Positions 17,124 through 27,678 of a stretch of DNA of 64,000 nt are shown piece by piece. Below the pieces are notes generated by a model, which was not told the DNA's origin, searched no databases, and was given only the letters and a program-made list of their open reading frames with translations. The DNA is from Gammaproteobacteria bacterium (GTDB lineage: Bacteria > Pseudomonadota > Gammaproteobacteria > Pseudomonadales > Pseudohongiellaceae), in assembly GCA_002730035.1 (NCBI GenBank), contig PBYU01000068.1, positions 1-64,000 on the forward strand, read 5' to 3'. Position 1 is the stretch's first letter; every line of letters begins with the position of its first letter. The position numbers and the translations under genes are program-made.

Positions 17124-18611
17124 ATGAAGTATTCAATCAAAGCAGGATCGCCCGAAAAAATCAGCACGGATTGCGTTGCAGTGGTGGTCTGGACTAAGGG
17201 TGCGCTATCAGATGAGGCCAGCATAATAGACTCAGCCGGTAGCAAATGCATAAGTAAAATCACCCGAGCTGGCGATCTCACCGGAAAACTTGGCGAGACT
17301 CAAATCATCCATAATCCAGCCGGTGTGCAAGCCCGGCGCGTGCTGTTGGTCGGTGGTGGGGAGAGGAAGAAGCTTACGGCAAAAAATGCCGCCAAGCTGT
17401 TGCAGAGCAGCCTGAAAGCCGCTGGCAAGTTACAGGCGGCGAAGCTGCATTTCGCTCTCGGCAGCCTGGCTGTTACCGACCGCGATGCCAACTGGCTGGT
17501 TGCGCGGCTGGCCCAGGAAACCGAAACTTGCAGTTATCGATACGATACCACCAAGAGTAAGAAGCCTAAGCCTGTCGCAACCAAAACCGTAAGTCTCGCC
17601 CCGGCTGCCGGTGCCCGCCGTAATAGTCTGCAGGCTGCATTGAAAGCGGGCCAGGTCGTCGGTAAGGCAATAAACCGGGCCAGACAACTGGGTAACCTCC
17701 CTGGCAATATTTGCACCCCCACTTTCCTTGCAAAGCAAGCCAGTACCCTGGCTGAACGGCACCGCTCGATTACCACTAAGCTGTTGAGTGAGACGCAGAT
17801 GGCGCGGTTGGGGATGGGTTCACTGCTGTCGGTGTCGGCAGGCTCTGCCGAACCCGCCAAGCTTATAGTCATACAGCACAAGGGAGCGAAAGCCGACAGC
17901 AGACCCCATGTCCTGGTTGGCAAAGGCATTACCTTCGATACCGGGGGCATCAGCCTCAAACCGGGCGGCGCTATGGATGAGATGAAATTCGACATGTGCG
18001 GAGCTGCCAGTGTGATCGCCACCATGGGATGTGTCGCCGAATTAAAACTGCCCATCAACATAGTTGGCGTGGTAGCAACGGCGGAAAACATGCCCGGTAG
18101 CCGTGCCACCAAACCCGGTGACATCGTCACCAGCATGTCGGGTAAGACCATCGAGATTCTAAATACTGATGCCGAAGGCCGCCTGGTACTATGCGATGCC
18201 CTCAGCTACGCCGAACGATTCAAGCCCCGCAGCCTGATCGATATCGCCACGCTCACCGGCGCTGCGGTTGCCACCTTCGGTAGTCACGCGAACGCACTGC
18301 TCAGCAACGATGACAAGTTTGCTGCTGCACTGCTGGACTGTGGGGAACAGAGCCTGGACCGGGCCTGGCAGCTGCCGCTGTGGGAAGAATATCAGAGCCT
18401 GTTGAACAGCAACTTCGCCGACATCGCCAATATTGGCGGGCCACGAGCCGGCACCATAACAGCCGCCTGTTTCCTGTCACGCTTTACCGAGAAGCAGAAG
18501 TGGGCACACCTGGATATTGCCGGCAGTGCCTGGCACTCCGGAGCCCAGAAAGGGGCTACGGGCAGGCCCGTGGGCTTGTTGGTTGAATACCTGAGCAGAC
18601 AGAAGGCCTAG
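17124..18611 (+). CDS. pepA: Leucyl aminopeptidase PepA
   Basis: A 495-residue M17 dimetal aminopeptidase. The metal- and substrate-binding segments are GKGITFDTGGISLKPGG...DEMKFDMCGAASV and the family signature NTDAEGRLVLCDALSYAE. It removes N-terminal residues in the cytoplasm and, in related bacteria, also binds DNA (Xer recombination, carAB control). I start at ATG 17124 (MKYSIKAG); AAGGAG is 13 bases upstream, a rather long spacing. The track start (17082) adds 14 residues not expected in the family. It is followed by holC and valS, the usual order. Confidence 0.95.
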   Translation: MKYSIKAGSPEKISTDCVAVVVWTKGALSDEASIIDSAGSKCISKITRAGDLTGKLGETQIIHNPAGVQARRVLLVGGGERKKLTAKNAAKLLQSSLKAAGKLQAAKLHFALGSLAVTDRDANWLVARLAQETETCSYRYDTTKSKKPKPVATKTVSLAPAAGARRNSLQAALKAGQVVGKAINRARQLGNLPGNICTPTFLAKQASTLAERHRSITTKLLSETQMARLGMGSLLSVSAGSAEPAKLIVIQHKGAKADSRPHVLVGKGITFDTGGISLKPGGAMDEMKFDMCGAASVIATMGCVAELKLPINIVGVVATAENMPGSRATKPGDIVTSMSGKTIEILNTDAEGRLVLCDALSYAERFKPRSLIDIATLTGAAVATFGSHANALLSNDDKFAAALLDCGEQSLDRAWQLPLWEEYQSLLNSNFADIANIGGPRAGTITAACFLSRFTEKQKWAHLDIAGSAWHSGAQKGATGRPVGLLVEYLSRQKA

Positions 18612-18646
18612 CGGTGCAACGCGCCGACTATGCCATGGGATAAGCG

Positions 18647-18997
18647 ATGACCCAGGTGAGTTTTTATACACTGAGCAGCAGCGATGAACCCAGCCGCCTG
18701 CTGCTCGCCTGTCGGCTCACGGAGAAGGCACGCTCGCTGGGGCATCGCATCTTTATTTGGGCTGAATCGACCGAGCAGGCGCAGCAGCTGGATGCTCTGC
18801 TGTGGCAATTCAAGGCAGGCAGCTTTCTACCCCATTCGGTGCTCGAGACAGAGCATCCTGATGGGGAGGCGATAGCCATTGGCACGGCAAGGCAACTGGA
18901 GTACCACAGCGATGTCTTGATCAACCTCAGCGAAGCAGCCTGTCATGGTCACCGACAATTCTCGCGAATTAGTGAAATAGTTGACGCCGACAAATAG
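18647..18997 (+). CDS. holC: DNA polymerase III chi subunit HolC, interrupted by an in-frame amber codon
   Basis: HolC links the clamp loader to single-strand DNA-binding protein. The frame MTQVSFYTLSSSDEPSRLLLACRLTEKA shows the family N-terminus; ALLWQFKAGSFLPH and DVLINLSE follow. The frame stops at TAG 18995-18997 after EIVDADK, giving 116 residues. The same frame then continues [20 protein letters not shown] and ends at TAA 19070-19072, exactly the conserved HolC tail. With the amber codon read as an amino acid the product would be 141 residues, the normal HolC size. Either the C-terminal 24 residues are lost, or the codon is read through, or this is a base error. The gene sits between pepA and valS as expected. 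Confidence 0.8.
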   Translation: MTQVSFYTLSSSDEPSRLLLACRLTEKARSLGHRIFIWAESTEQAQQLDALLWQFKAGSFLPHSVLETEHPDGEAIAIGTARQLEYHSDVLINLSEAACHGHRQFSRISEIVDADK

Positions 18998-19184
18998 AGC
19001 CTGAAGACTGGTCGTGGGCGCTATCGTTACTACCAGAGTGAGGGTTATTCACCGGAGACTCGCAAGTTGTAATCAGCCGATCCAGAATGCCGTCCCGGCT
19101 GATTTAACGAGTCTAGTAATTCCGGAAAAGCCACCGACCTTCAGGTATACTTGCGCCTTTTTAACAGGCGCGCAATTTCGATCG

Positions 19185-21968
19185 ATGGACAAGACATACC
19201 AACCACAGCAGCTGGAAGATCACTGGTACAAAACCTGGGAAGCACGAGGCTATTTCGCGCCCCAGGGCGATGGTGCGCCCTATTGTATTGTGATCCCGCC
19301 ACCGAATGTGACTGGTCGGTTGCACATGGGCCATGGATTTCAGCACGCCATCATGGATGCGCTGATTCGTTATCACCGTATGCTGGGCCATGCCTCACTG
19401 TGGCAGGTGGGCACCGATCATGCCGGCATCGCTACACAGATGGTGGTGGAAAGGCAGTTGAACGCAGCCGGCACCAACCGCCAGGCAGTGGGCCGGGAAG
19501 CCTTCGTCGAGAAGGTATGGAATTGGCGTGAAGAATCCGGTGGCATAATCACGCAGCAGTTGCGCCGCATGGGTTCTTCGCTGGACTGGACCAGGGAACG
19601 CTTCACCATGGACGCGCAATTGTCGGCGGTGGTGGAAAAAGCCTTTATCGACCTGTACGACGAGGGTTTGATCTACCGGGGTAATCGACTGGTTAACTGG
19701 GATCCTCAGCTACACACGGCAATCTCCGACCTCGAAGTCATCTCCGAAGAAGAGAACGGTTCACTGTGGCATTTCCGCTATCCATTGGCTGACGGCGCTA
19801 CCACAGCCACTGGAGAGAACACCATTACGATTGCCACCACCCGCCCTGAAACCATGTTGGGGGATACTGCGGTCGCGGTTCATCCAGAAGACGAGCGTTA
19901 TAAAGAGCTGCTTGGCAAGTTTGTCGATCTGCCGCTGTGTGATCGCAGGATTCAAATCATCGCCGACGACTACGTGGATCCAGAATTCGGCACTGGCTGC
20001 GTCAAAATCACTCCGGCACACGATTTCAATGACTATGAAATTGGCAAGCGCCACGATTTGGAAGTGATAAATGTGCTTACCGATGACGCGCACATCAATG
20101 ACGATGCGCCCGCCAGCTACCGTGGCATGGATCGCTTCGATGCGCGCACACAGATTGTCGAGGACCTGGACAAGCTTGGACTACTCGAGAAGATAGAAGC
20201 CCACAAGCTGAAAGTTCCCCGCGGCGACCGCAGCGGTGTCGTCATAGAGCCTTACCTGACTCACCAATGGTATGCGGCCGTACGGTCCCTAGCCGAACCA
20301 GCCATCAAGGCAGTGGAAGACGGTGAGATTGAATTCGTACCAAAGAACTGGGAGAACACCTATTTCGCCTGGATGCGCAATATCCAGGACTGGTGCATCA
20401 GCCGGCAACTGTGGTGGGGCCATCGTATCCCGGCCTGGTATGACGAAGAGGGGAATGTCTACGTGGGGGCCAGAGAAGACGAAGTCCGCAGTAAGTACCA
20501 GCTGGCCGAGAATCTGCTATTACGACAGGATGTAGATGTATTGGACACCTGGTTCTCCGCCGGGCTCTGGACCTTCTCTACGCTGGGATGGCCAGATGAT
20601 CGTGAATATTTCGACCGTTTTCATCCCACCGATGTATTGGTAACCGGATTCGACATAATCTTCTTCTGGGTAGCACGCATGATCATGATGACCCTGAAGT
20701 TTACCGGCGAGATTCCCTTCAAAAAGGTTTACATCACAGGGCTGGTTCGTGACGAGCATGGCCAGAAGATGTCCAAGTCGAAAGGCAACGTGCTTGATCC
20801 AATCGATCTGATCGATGGCATCTCTCTGCAAGAGCTGATTACCAAGCGCACTGCCGACATGATGCAACCGCAACTACAAGAAATGATCGAACAACACACC
20901 CGCGAGTCTTTCCCGGATGGCATCACCGGATATGGCACCGATGCGTTGCGCTTTACATTCTACTCTCTGGCATCTACCGGTCGTGACATCAAGTTTGACC
21001 TGGGCCGCACCGAAGGCTTTCGTAATTTCTGTAACAAGATATGGAACGCTGCGCGTTACGTCCTGATGAACAGCGAAGACAAAGTTATTCCGAGCAAACT
21101 CAATCCCCTGCAATGCTCAGTGGCGGATCGATGGATAATCAGCCGTTTCGAACAGACGGCTAACGCTATCGAGGCAGCGATGGCGAACTATCGCTTCGAC
21201 CTCGCCTCCCAGGCGCTGCATGAATTTATCTGGAACGAATACTGTGACTGGTATGTAGAACTCTCCAAGCCGATTCTCTGGGACGAGGAAGCCAACCCGG
21301 ACCAGTCCCAGGCCACGCGCCGGGTGTTACTCACAGTTCTGGAAAAGAGCCTGCGCCTGCTACACCCCTTCATGCCCTTTCTTACCGAAGAAGTCTGGCA
21401 GCGAGTGGCGCCGCTGTTAAGCATAGAGGGAGACAGCATCATGCTGCAGCCCTATCCGGTATACGATGTCGCTAATGTCGACCAGGAAGCAGAAGCCAAT
21501 ATCGATTGGTTGAAGGGCGTCATCATTGCAATTCGCAATATCCGGGGCGAGATGAATATTTCGCCTGCCAGGTCTATTCCTGTGCTACTGCGGAGCAGCT
21601 CTGAATCCGACCGGCAACGTCTTGAGGGCTATCGCCCTTACCTGCAGAAACTGGCCAGACTGGACAGCATCGAATATCTGGCTTCCAGTGCTGAAGCGCC
21701 TGCCGCCGCCACGCAGTTGCATGGTGATCTGGAGATACTGGTGCCACTGGCCGGCCTTATCGACGTGGAAGCAGAATGCGCCCGGCTTAACAAAGAAATC
21801 AGCAAGCTCGAGGGCGGCCTCAAGGCGGTTAGCGGCAAACTGGGTAACACGAAGTTTGTCGACAACGCACCCCAAGCGGTGGTGGCCAGGGAGAGGGAAA
21901 AAGAACAGCAGATGTCCGGTGCGTTGAAGGCGCTACGGGAAAAGCTGGAACAACTTCAAGTTCTCTAG
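19185..21968 (+). CDS. valS: Valyl-tRNA synthetase
   Basis: A 927-residue class I synthetase charging tRNA-Val. The HIGH-type motif is [13 protein letters not shown] near residue 45, a CP1 editing domain lies between, the KMSKS motif ([10 protein letters not shown]) is near residue 527, and the anticodon-binding and C-terminal coiled-coil domain ends with [23 protein letters not shown] start at ATG 19185 ([19 protein letters not shown]); the track start at 19014 would overlap the end of holC and adds 57 non-family residues. The stop lies 2 bases from the stop of convergent ispH. Confidence 0.96.
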   Translation: MDKTYQPQQLEDHWYKTWEARGYFAPQGDGAPYCIVIPPPNVTGRLHMGHGFQHAIMDALIRYHRMLGHASLWQVGTDHAGIATQMVVERQLNAAGTNRQAVGREAFVEKVWNWREESGGIITQQLRRMGSSLDWTRERFTMDAQLSAVVEKAFIDLYDEGLIYRGNRLVNWDPQLHTAISDLEVISEEENGSLWHFRYPLADGATTATGENTITIATTRPETMLGDTAVAVHPEDERYKELLGKFVDLPLCDRRIQIIADDYVDPEFGTGCVKITPAHDFNDYEIGKRHDLEVINVLTDDAHINDDAPASYRGMDRFDARTQIVEDLDKLGLLEKIEAHKLKVPRGDRSGVVIEPYLTHQWYAAVRSLAEPAIKAVEDGEIEFVPKNWENTYFAWMRNIQDWCISRQLWWGHRIPAWYDEEGNVYVGAREDEVRSKYQLAENLLLRQDVDVLDTWFSAGLWTFSTLGWPDDREYFDRFHPTDVLVTGFDIIFFWVARMIMMTLKFTGEIPFKKVYITGLVRDEHGQKMSKSKGNVLDPIDLIDGISLQELITKRTADMMQPQLQEMIEQHTRESFPDGITGYGTDALRFTFYSLASTGRDIKFDLGRTEGFRNFCNKIWNAARYVLMNSEDKVIPSKLNPLQCSVADRWIISRFEQTANAIEAAMANYRFDLASQALHEFIWNEYCDWYVELSKPILWDEEANPDQSQATRRVLLTVLEKSLRLLHPFMPFLTEEVWQRVAPLLSIEGDSIMLQPYPVYDVANVDQEAEANIDWLKGVIIAIRNIRGEMNISPARSIPVLLRSSSESDRQRLEGYRPYLQKLARLDSIEYLASSAEAPAAATQLHGDLEILVPLAGLIDVEAECARLNKEISKLEGGLKAVSGKLGNTKFVDNAPQAVVAREREKEQQMSGALKALREKLEQLQVL

Positions 21969-21970
21969 AC

Positions 21971-22957
21971 TTACAATTCTCTCAGGTCTTTCGGCATACT
22001 GAAAACGATATTCTCTTCAACCCCCTGCAGTTCTTCAGGCTCCCGGTGACCTATCTCTTGCAATTTCTGCACGACCTGTTGCAACAGTATTTCCGGCGCC
22101 GACGCCCCGGCACTTATGCCAAATCGTGACTTGTTCTCGAACCAGTGCAGATCGATATCATCGACGCTGTCAATCAGGTAGGAAGCGCAGCCCAACCGTT
22201 CGGCCAGTTCCTTGAGGCGGTTTGAGTTTGAACTATTGGGTGAACCAACCACTAATAGCAGATCGCATTCCAGGGCGAGCTGTTTTACCGCATCCTGCCG
22301 ATTCTGCGTGGCATAGCAGATGTCTTCCTTGCGCGGCCCCTGGATTGCCGGGAACCGCTTACGCAAGGCATCGATCACCTTCGCCGTGTCGTCCATCGAC
22401 AAGGTAGTCTGAGTGACGTAAGAGAGCTTGTCAGGATCATTCACCTCAAGCAGTTGCACATCTTCTACCGATTCAACCAGATAAATCTGTCCACCATTAT
22501 CACTTTCGTACTGGCCCATGGTGCCTTCGACTTCCGGGTGAAACTGATGGCCGATGAGCACACACTCTCTGCGTGCCTGGCTGAACCTGATCACTTCCAG
22601 ATGTACTTTCGTCACAAGGGGGCAAGTGGCATCAAATACCTTATAGCCTTTCTCTCTCGCTTCTTCCTTAACCGCCTGGGAAACTCCATGAGCGCTGAAA
22701 ATAACGATGGACGGTCTGCCTTGCTCATCAATTAGTGGAATATCGGACAACTCATCGACGAAGATGGCACCGCGTTCCCGTAGCTGGCGTACAACGAATT
22801 TGTTATGCACCACTTCGTGACGCACATAAATCGGGGCACCGTAGATGTCCAAGGCACGATTAACGATATCAATGGCACGATCCACGCCAGCACAGAAACC
22901 CCGTGGATTCGCGAGCCGAATCGAAGTAGCCGATTCTGTTGTTGCCTGAAGATTCAT
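21971..22957 (-). CDS. ispH: 4-hydroxy-3-methylbut-2-enyl diphosphate reductase
   Basis: A 328-residue iron-sulfur enzyme making IPP and DMAPP in the last step of the MEP isoprenoid pathway. The three cluster cysteines lie in [24 protein letters not shown] and the SPNSSNSNR region (the last with Cys in [18 protein letters not shown] nearby). The His residues EVVHNKFVV and [11 protein letters not shown] and the Glu of the active site are present. Last gene of ribF-ileS-fkpB-ispH, 13 bases after fkpB. Confidence 0.95.
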   Translation of the reverse strand: MNLQATTESATSIRLANPRGFCAGVDRAIDIVNRALDIYGAPIYVRHEVVHNKFVVRQLRERGAIFVDELSDIPLIDEQGRPSIVIFSAHGVSQAVKEEAREKGYKVFDATCPLVTKVHLEVIRFSQARRECVLIGHQFHPEVEGTMGQYESDNGGQIYLVESVEDVQLLEVNDPDKLSYVTQTTLSMDDTAKVIDALRKRFPAIQGPRKEDICYATQNRQDAVKQLALECDLLLVVGSPNSSNSNRLKELAERLGCASYLIDSVDDIDLHWFENKSRFGISAGASAPEILLQQVVQKLQEIGHREPEELQGVEENIVFSMPKDLREL

Positions 22958-22970
22958 ACTGAGGGCCGCA

Positions 22971-23462
22971 CTAAAGTTTCACTTCCACCGCCGCGACGCT
23001 GACGGGAATGACGGATATGATTCTGGCCTTGAAGAGGATCGGTTTGCCAGCCAGGGGATGATTAAAATCCACACTGATTGAGTCTTCCACAATAGCCGTT
23101 ATGACTCCCGGCAAATCGAATCCAGCGGCATCCTTGAAGGATACTACGCTGCCTACTTCGGTCGGGATCAACTCATCTTCCAGCAAATGTCTGAACTTGG
23201 CAATGGCAATTCGATGTCGATTGTCCGGATTGACCGGCCCGAAGGCCTGTTCCGCTTGCAGCAAATGCTCGATCTCTTCGCCCGTCTTCAAACCGATAAG
23301 CAATGCCTCGAAGCCAGGTAACATATTCCCATCGCCCAGTCGAAAACTAGTGGGATTCCCAGAAAAATTGGAGTCTATGATCTCTCCATTACTGAGTGCC
23401 AGGGAGAAATGCAGGCAAATCAGCGCGCCGTTCTCGATGACAGGTTCTGGTCTCTGCTGCAT
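22971..23462 (-). CDS. fkpB: FKBP-type peptidyl-prolyl isomerase (SlpA type)
   Basis: A 163-residue SlyD/SlpA-like isomerase: FKBP core ([38 protein letters not shown]) with the inserted-in-flap chaperone domain (residues ~75-125) and the closing strand [18 protein letters not shown]. It helps fold proteins in the cytoplasm. It directly follows ileS by 18 bases, and ispH follows it. In most Gammaproteobacteria lspA separates ileS and fkpB; here nothing does. Confidence 0.93.
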   Translation of the reverse strand: MQQRPEPVIENGALICLHFSLALSNGEIIDSNFSGNPTSFRLGDGNMLPGFEALLIGLKTGEEIEHLLQAEQAFGPVNPDNRHRIAIAKFRHLLEDELIPTEVGSVVSFKDAAGFDLPGVITAIVEDSISVDFNHPLAGKPILFKARIISVIPVSVAAVEVKL

Positions 23463-23480
23463 CCCGAATTCGAATAAAGC

Positions 23481-26309
23481 TCAGGCGAAACGACGCAGCT
23501 CGCCGTCACCTTCGATGTTATCGACACAGCGGTGACAGAGGGTAGGATGCTCGGCGACTTCTCCCACATCCTCGCGATGATGCCAGCAGCGCTCACACTT
23601 GTTGTGAGTCGAGGCGGTGACAGTGAGTTTAAGCCCATCGAGATTGGTCTCGACTGCTCCATCTTGCGCGTTCTCCAGAGTATCGATCGAAGCTCTAGAA
23701 ACAATCAACACGAAGCGCAGCTCCTCTTCAAGCCGACCCAACAGTTCTGCTAATGGCGGATCGCAGTATAGATCGACTTCGGCACTCAATCCGGAGCCTA
23801 GCAGTTTTTCGGCGCGCTTGATTTCAAGCTCCTTGTTTATCGCCGTCTTAACAGCCATGAGCTGGCGCCAGAACTGATCCGAAAAATTTTCCGCTTCATC
23901 GAGCTCAGCCACACTGTCGTCGAAGTCTGAAAGCAGCACCGAGGCTGCACGCTCGCCGGGAATATTCTGCCAGATCTCGTCGGCGGTAAAACTGAGTATC
24001 GGCGCGATCATGCGGCTTAACATCTCCAATATATGGAACATGGCAGTTTGCGTCGAGCGGCGCGCTGGGCTATCGGTCTTCATCGTATACTGTCTATCCT
24101 TGATCACATCGAGGTAGAAGCCACTCAGCTCGATCGCACAGAAGTTGTGAATCTTCTGATACACGTTCAGGAAATTGCATTCATGGTAGTGCTCGATGAT
24201 GTCTTTCTGTAGTAACTGACACTGGCGAACTATCCAGTAATCCAGCGTCAGCAACTCACCTACCTCAACTGAGTCTGAAACCGGGTCGAAGCCATTCAGA
24301 TTGGCGAGCAAGAATCGCCCTGTATTGCGAATTCGTCGGTAAGCATCGGCGACCCGTTTGAAAATTTCCTCGGAAACTGTCATCTCGCCGCGGTAGTCAG
24401 TGGCAGCTACCCACAGCCTCAGAATATCGGCACCGTGCTGCTTAAATATCTTCTCCGGCGCGACCGTATTACCGAGTGACTTGGACATCTTCTTGCCTTC
24501 GGCATCGACGAAGAATCCATGGGTGAGTGCGGCTTTGTAAGGCGCGCTGCCGTGCATGGCGATGGCGGTCTTTAACGAGGACTGAAACCAGCCGCGATGT
24601 TGATCTGACCCTTCCAGATACAGGTCGGCCGGGTACTGCAATTCTTCCCGTTGCTTAAGCACGGAAAAATGCGTGACTCCCGAGTCGAACCACACATCCA
24701 GAGTATCGGAGACCTTCTCGTAGTCAGCCGCTTCGGCACCCAGTAATTCTTCTGCTTCCAGCTCGAACCAGGCCTCGATACCCGCCTGTTCGATTCGCTC
24801 GGCAACCTGTTCAAATAATTCCTCGGTGCGTGGATGCAGTTGCTGGGTTTGCTTGTTAACGAACAGCGTTATTGGCACACCCCAGGTACGTTGGCGTGAA
24901 ATACACCAGTCCGGACTCGCCCTCAACATGAGTTCCATGCGTGCCTTACCCCAGTCGGGAATCCATTGGATTGCCTCTACCGCCTCAAGGGCTGAGTCCA
25001 GCAATCCCTTTTCGCTCATGCTGATAAACCATTGGGGAGTAGCTCGGTAAATCAGCGGCGTCTTGGTGCGCCAGCAGTGCGCGTAGCTATGGGTGATTAT
25101 CTCTTCGGCCACCAGCGCATTGGTCTTGCGCAGTGTGTCAAGAATTTGCTCGTCGACTTTATAGACATGTGCTCCGGCAAACTCACCGGCTCCGGCGGTA
25201 AACACACCGTTCTCGTCGACAAGATTCAGCGTACCGAGACCATAACGCTGGCCCACATTGAAATCGTCCACACCGTGATCTGGAGCGGTGTGCACTGCCC
25301 CGGTACCGGTTTCCGTGGTTACATGCTCGCCCAGAACTAGAGGTACCTGTCGGTCTACAAACGGGTGTTGCACTAATAACTTTTCAAGATTCTGACCACC
25401 GGTCTCAGCGAGTCTTTCGAAATTCTCGCAACCGTATCTGGCCATCACTGAGTCCACCATGTCGCTGGCCAGTAACATCAATTCTGAGCCATTGCCAAGA
25501 TCGCAGCGCACCAGCGTATAGGCGAGCTCGGCATGCAGACACACGGCCTGATTCGATGGCAGCGTCCAGGGAGTAGTTGTCCAGATGACGACGGATATGG
25601 ATTCGACATTACTCTCCAGCTCAGCCGCATTGAACACCGCAAGAAATTGCTCCCTGTCAACCACGGGAAATCGCACGTCGATCGCGAAAGAAGTCTTATC
25701 CTGGTATTCGACCTCGGCCTCCGCCAGCGCCGAAGCACCGACGACGCTCCAATAAACAGGTTTGTATCCTTTCACCAGATAGCCGTTGGCAACTATCTTA
25801 CCCAGTGCCCTGACGATATTCGCCTCGGTCTCAAAGTTCATGGTCAGATAGGGTTTATCCCAATCGCCCAGCACACCCAGACGAATAAAACCCTGCCGCT
25901 GAATGTCCACCTGTTTTTCCGCATAGTCACGACAGGCCTGACGGAACTCGGCAAAGCTGACCTTCTGCCCCGCCTTGCCTTTCTTCTTCTCAACGTTGTG
26001 TTCGATCGGCAGGCCATGACAATCCCAACCCGGAATATACGGCGCATCATAGCCGCTGAGCTGCCTGGATTTGACGACGATGTCCTTGAGCGTCTTGTTG
26101 ATGGCATGGCCCAGGTGCAATTCACCGTTTGCGTAAGGGGGACCGTCATGCAGGATAAATTTGGGGCGACCGGCGTTCTTGGCGCAGATCTGGCGATACA
26201 GATCGAGTTTCTGCCATTTCGCCAGCATGGCCGGTTCCCGTTGCGCCAGGTTGGCTTTCATCGGAAACTCGGTGTGAGGCAGGTTGAGTGTGTCTTTGTA
26301 GTCAGTCAT
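23481..26309 (-). CDS. ileS: Isoleucyl-tRNA synthetase
   Basis: A 942-residue class I synthetase. The HIGH-type motif is [13 protein letters not shown] (~57-69), the editing domain shows [16 protein letters not shown], and KMSKS ([10 protein letters not shown]) is near residue 605. The C-terminal zinc site has the four cysteines [10 protein letters not shown]...LCHRC, typical of the bacterial type sensitive to mupirocin. It charges tRNA-Ile and edits valine. Second gene of the ribF operon, 22 bases after ribF. Confidence 0.96.
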   Translation of the reverse strand: MTDYKDTLNLPHTEFPMKANLAQREPAMLAKWQKLDLYRQICAKNAGRPKFILHDGPPYANGELHLGHAINKTLKDIVVKSRQLSGYDAPYIPGWDCHGLPIEHNVEKKKGKAGQKVSFAEFRQACRDYAEKQVDIQRQGFIRLGVLGDWDKPYLTMNFETEANIVRALGKIVANGYLVKGYKPVYWSVVGASALAEAEVEYQDKTSFAIDVRFPVVDREQFLAVFNAAELESNVESISVVIWTTTPWTLPSNQAVCLHAELAYTLVRCDLGNGSELMLLASDMVDSVMARYGCENFERLAETGGQNLEKLLVQHPFVDRQVPLVLGEHVTTETGTGAVHTAPDHGVDDFNVGQRYGLGTLNLVDENGVFTAGAGEFAGAHVYKVDEQILDTLRKTNALVAEEIITHSYAHCWRTKTPLIYRATPQWFISMSEKGLLDSALEAVEAIQWIPDWGKARMELMLRASPDWCISRQRTWGVPITLFVNKQTQQLHPRTEELFEQVAERIEQAGIEAWFELEAEELLGAEAADYEKVSDTLDVWFDSGVTHFSVLKQREELQYPADLYLEGSDQHRGWFQSSLKTAIAMHGSAPYKAALTHGFFVDAEGKKMSKSLGNTVAPEKIFKQHGADILRLWVAATDYRGEMTVSEEIFKRVADAYRRIRNTGRFLLANLNGFDPVSDSVEVGELLTLDYWIVRQCQLLQKDIIEHYHECNFLNVYQKIHNFCAIELSGFYLDVIKDRQYTMKTDSPARRSTQTAMFHILEMLSRMIAPILSFTADEIWQNIPGERAASVLLSDFDDSVAELDEAENFSDQFWRQLMAVKTAINKELEIKRAEKLLGSGLSAEVDLYCDPPLAELLGRLEEELRFVLIVSRASIDTLENAQDGAVETNLDGLKLTVTASTHNKCERCWHHREDVGEVAEHPTLCHRCVDNIEGDGELRRFA

Positions 26310-26331
26310 TGCTATCCCGAATCTTCACCGC

Positions 26332-27270
26332 TTACAGTGCCGCGCCGAAGACTTCACGCACCTGCTGAACATCGGCACTGATTTGTTGCTTCAATGCATC
26401 CAATCCATCGAATTTCAATTCTTCCCTGAGCTTGAGCCTGAAAATAATCTCTATGTTTTTACCGTATAAGACCTCATCGAAATCCAGGATATGCGCTTCG
26501 AGCAGAGCATCACCATCTTCAGTTACCGTGGGCCGATACCCAATGTTAACCGCTGCCGGATGAAAACGGTCACCTAACCTTACCTGACATGCAAACACTC
26601 CGTGTAGCGGGATATTCAGTCGATGAGGGTTGATATTGCAGGTTGGAAATCCGAGCTCAGAACCCAAATGCTGACCGCTTACCACCTCACCTGTCATCGA
26701 GAATGGTCTGCCCAGTAATTGTTCTACCAATTCGAAATTCGACTCGGCGAGTTGCTCACGAATGAAGGAACTGCTGATACGCTGTCCATTGCGTTCGTAA
26801 GCCGCTGTTTCGATTACTTCAAATCCAAATTCTTCACCGGATTTTTGCAGCAATGAAAAATCACCCCTACGATTATGCCCGAACCGAAAATCATGTCCGA
26901 CAATGAAGCAGGCTATACCCAGGCCATCAACAAGAATTTCCTGAATGTATCTTGCCGCGCTAAGCTCACTGATGGCTTTGTTGAAACTGAGCTGAAATAC
27001 ATAGTCGATTCCGAAACTCTCCAGTAGATCAAATTTTTCCTTGAGCGATGTCAGACGGGTTGGGCACTCGCCGTCGGGACCGGCAAAAAACTCCTCCGGG
27101 TGAGGTTCGATCAGAATCACCAGTGAGGGCAAATTCAGTTGCTCGGCCTTCTGCTTGAGCTGATCCAGAATCAACTGGTGACCCAGGTGAACCCCATCGA
27201 ATTTACCGATGGTGGCGACACAGCTCTGCTGTAGCTGGGAAAAGTGATTTGTGTCTTCAGATATGATCAT
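26332..27270 (-). CDS. ribF: Bifunctional riboflavin kinase/FAD synthetase
   Basis: A 312-residue enzyme. The N-terminal nucleotidyl-transferase half holds the GKFDGVHLGHQLIL motif and SSSFIREQLAESNF; the C-terminal kinase half begins around GRPFSMTGEVVSGQHLG and has the flavin-binding LGFPTCNI, with VNIGYRPTV and ILDFDEVLYG downstream. It converts riboflavin to FMN and then FAD. It heads the ribF-ileS-fkpB-ispH run. The usual upstream rpsT/murJ genes are not present; a small membrane-protein gene lies upstream instead. Confidence 0.95.
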   Translation of the reverse strand: MIISEDTNHFSQLQQSCVATIGKFDGVHLGHQLILDQLKQKAEQLNLPSLVILIEPHPEEFFAGPDGECPTRLTSLKEKFDLLESFGIDYVFQLSFNKAISELSAARYIQEILVDGLGIACFIVGHDFRFGHNRRGDFSLLQKSGEEFGFEVIETAAYERNGQRISSSFIREQLAESNFELVEQLLGRPFSMTGEVVSGQHLGSELGFPTCNINPHRLNIPLHGVFACQVRLGDRFHPAAVNIGYRPTVTEDGDALLEAHILDFDEVLYGKNIEIIFRLKLREELKFDGLDALKQQISADVQQVREVFGAAL

Positions 27271-27400
27271 GGGGGGCTGGGTGCCGCTAAAAGCGCAGGA
27301 TTATACCCCTTTCTCCCTGAGCTGTGCAGGATTCCTGCTGCCAAATGACGGCTTTCTGCCAGTCAGGCAATGAGAGCGGGAATGCAGCCTGGTCTGAGAT

Positions 27401-27628
27401 TTATCCGGCGTCTCGCTGGGCTCGCAGTCTCTTCAATCCCTTTCGAAACAGGATGTTTGCCAGCGCAATCAGACAGATGATGACCAGGCCCTGGCCAATC
27501 ATGGCATTAACGACTGAAATTGTTTCAGGTCGACTCGAAAGGAGCACTAAATTGACAAGCGTGGCCGCAGCCACGATTCCTATCAACGTAGCGGCACCGA
27601 GCTGCAATATCGCGACAAGCTTGTCCAT
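27401..27628 (-). CDS. Small two-helix membrane protein, unknown function
   Basis: About 75 residues starting MDKLVAILQLGAATLIGIVAA, with two hydrophobic segments (10-30 and 38-58) and a basic C-terminus (FRKGLKRLRAQRDAG), so both ends are probably cytoplasmic. No family is recognised. The start at ATG 27628 is chosen because the helix follows at once; the track start 7 codons earlier also fits. It lies 130 bases upstream of ribF and 50 bases downstream of the acyltransferase gene on the same strand, so it may be the last gene of that transcript. Confidence 0.5.
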   Translation of the reverse strand: MDKLVAILQLGAATLIGIVAAATLVNLVLLSSRPETISVVNAMIGQGLVIICLIALANILFRKGLKRLRAQRDAG

Positions 27629-27678
27629 CACCGGATTATAGCAAGTCAAGGGACGCTCTGAACAAATAGTTGGCGTCC

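Noticed and set aside
18995-18997. Reassignment of TAG to an amino acid genome-wide, suggested by amber codons in holC and the beta-helix gene
   Set aside because: TAG is used as the normal stop of intact genes here (for example the leuB-like gene at 1890-1892 and pepA at 18609-18611), so a changed code does not fit.
25533-26381. 282-codon plus-strand ORF
   Set aside because: Entirely antisense to ileS and the ribF end; no family features.
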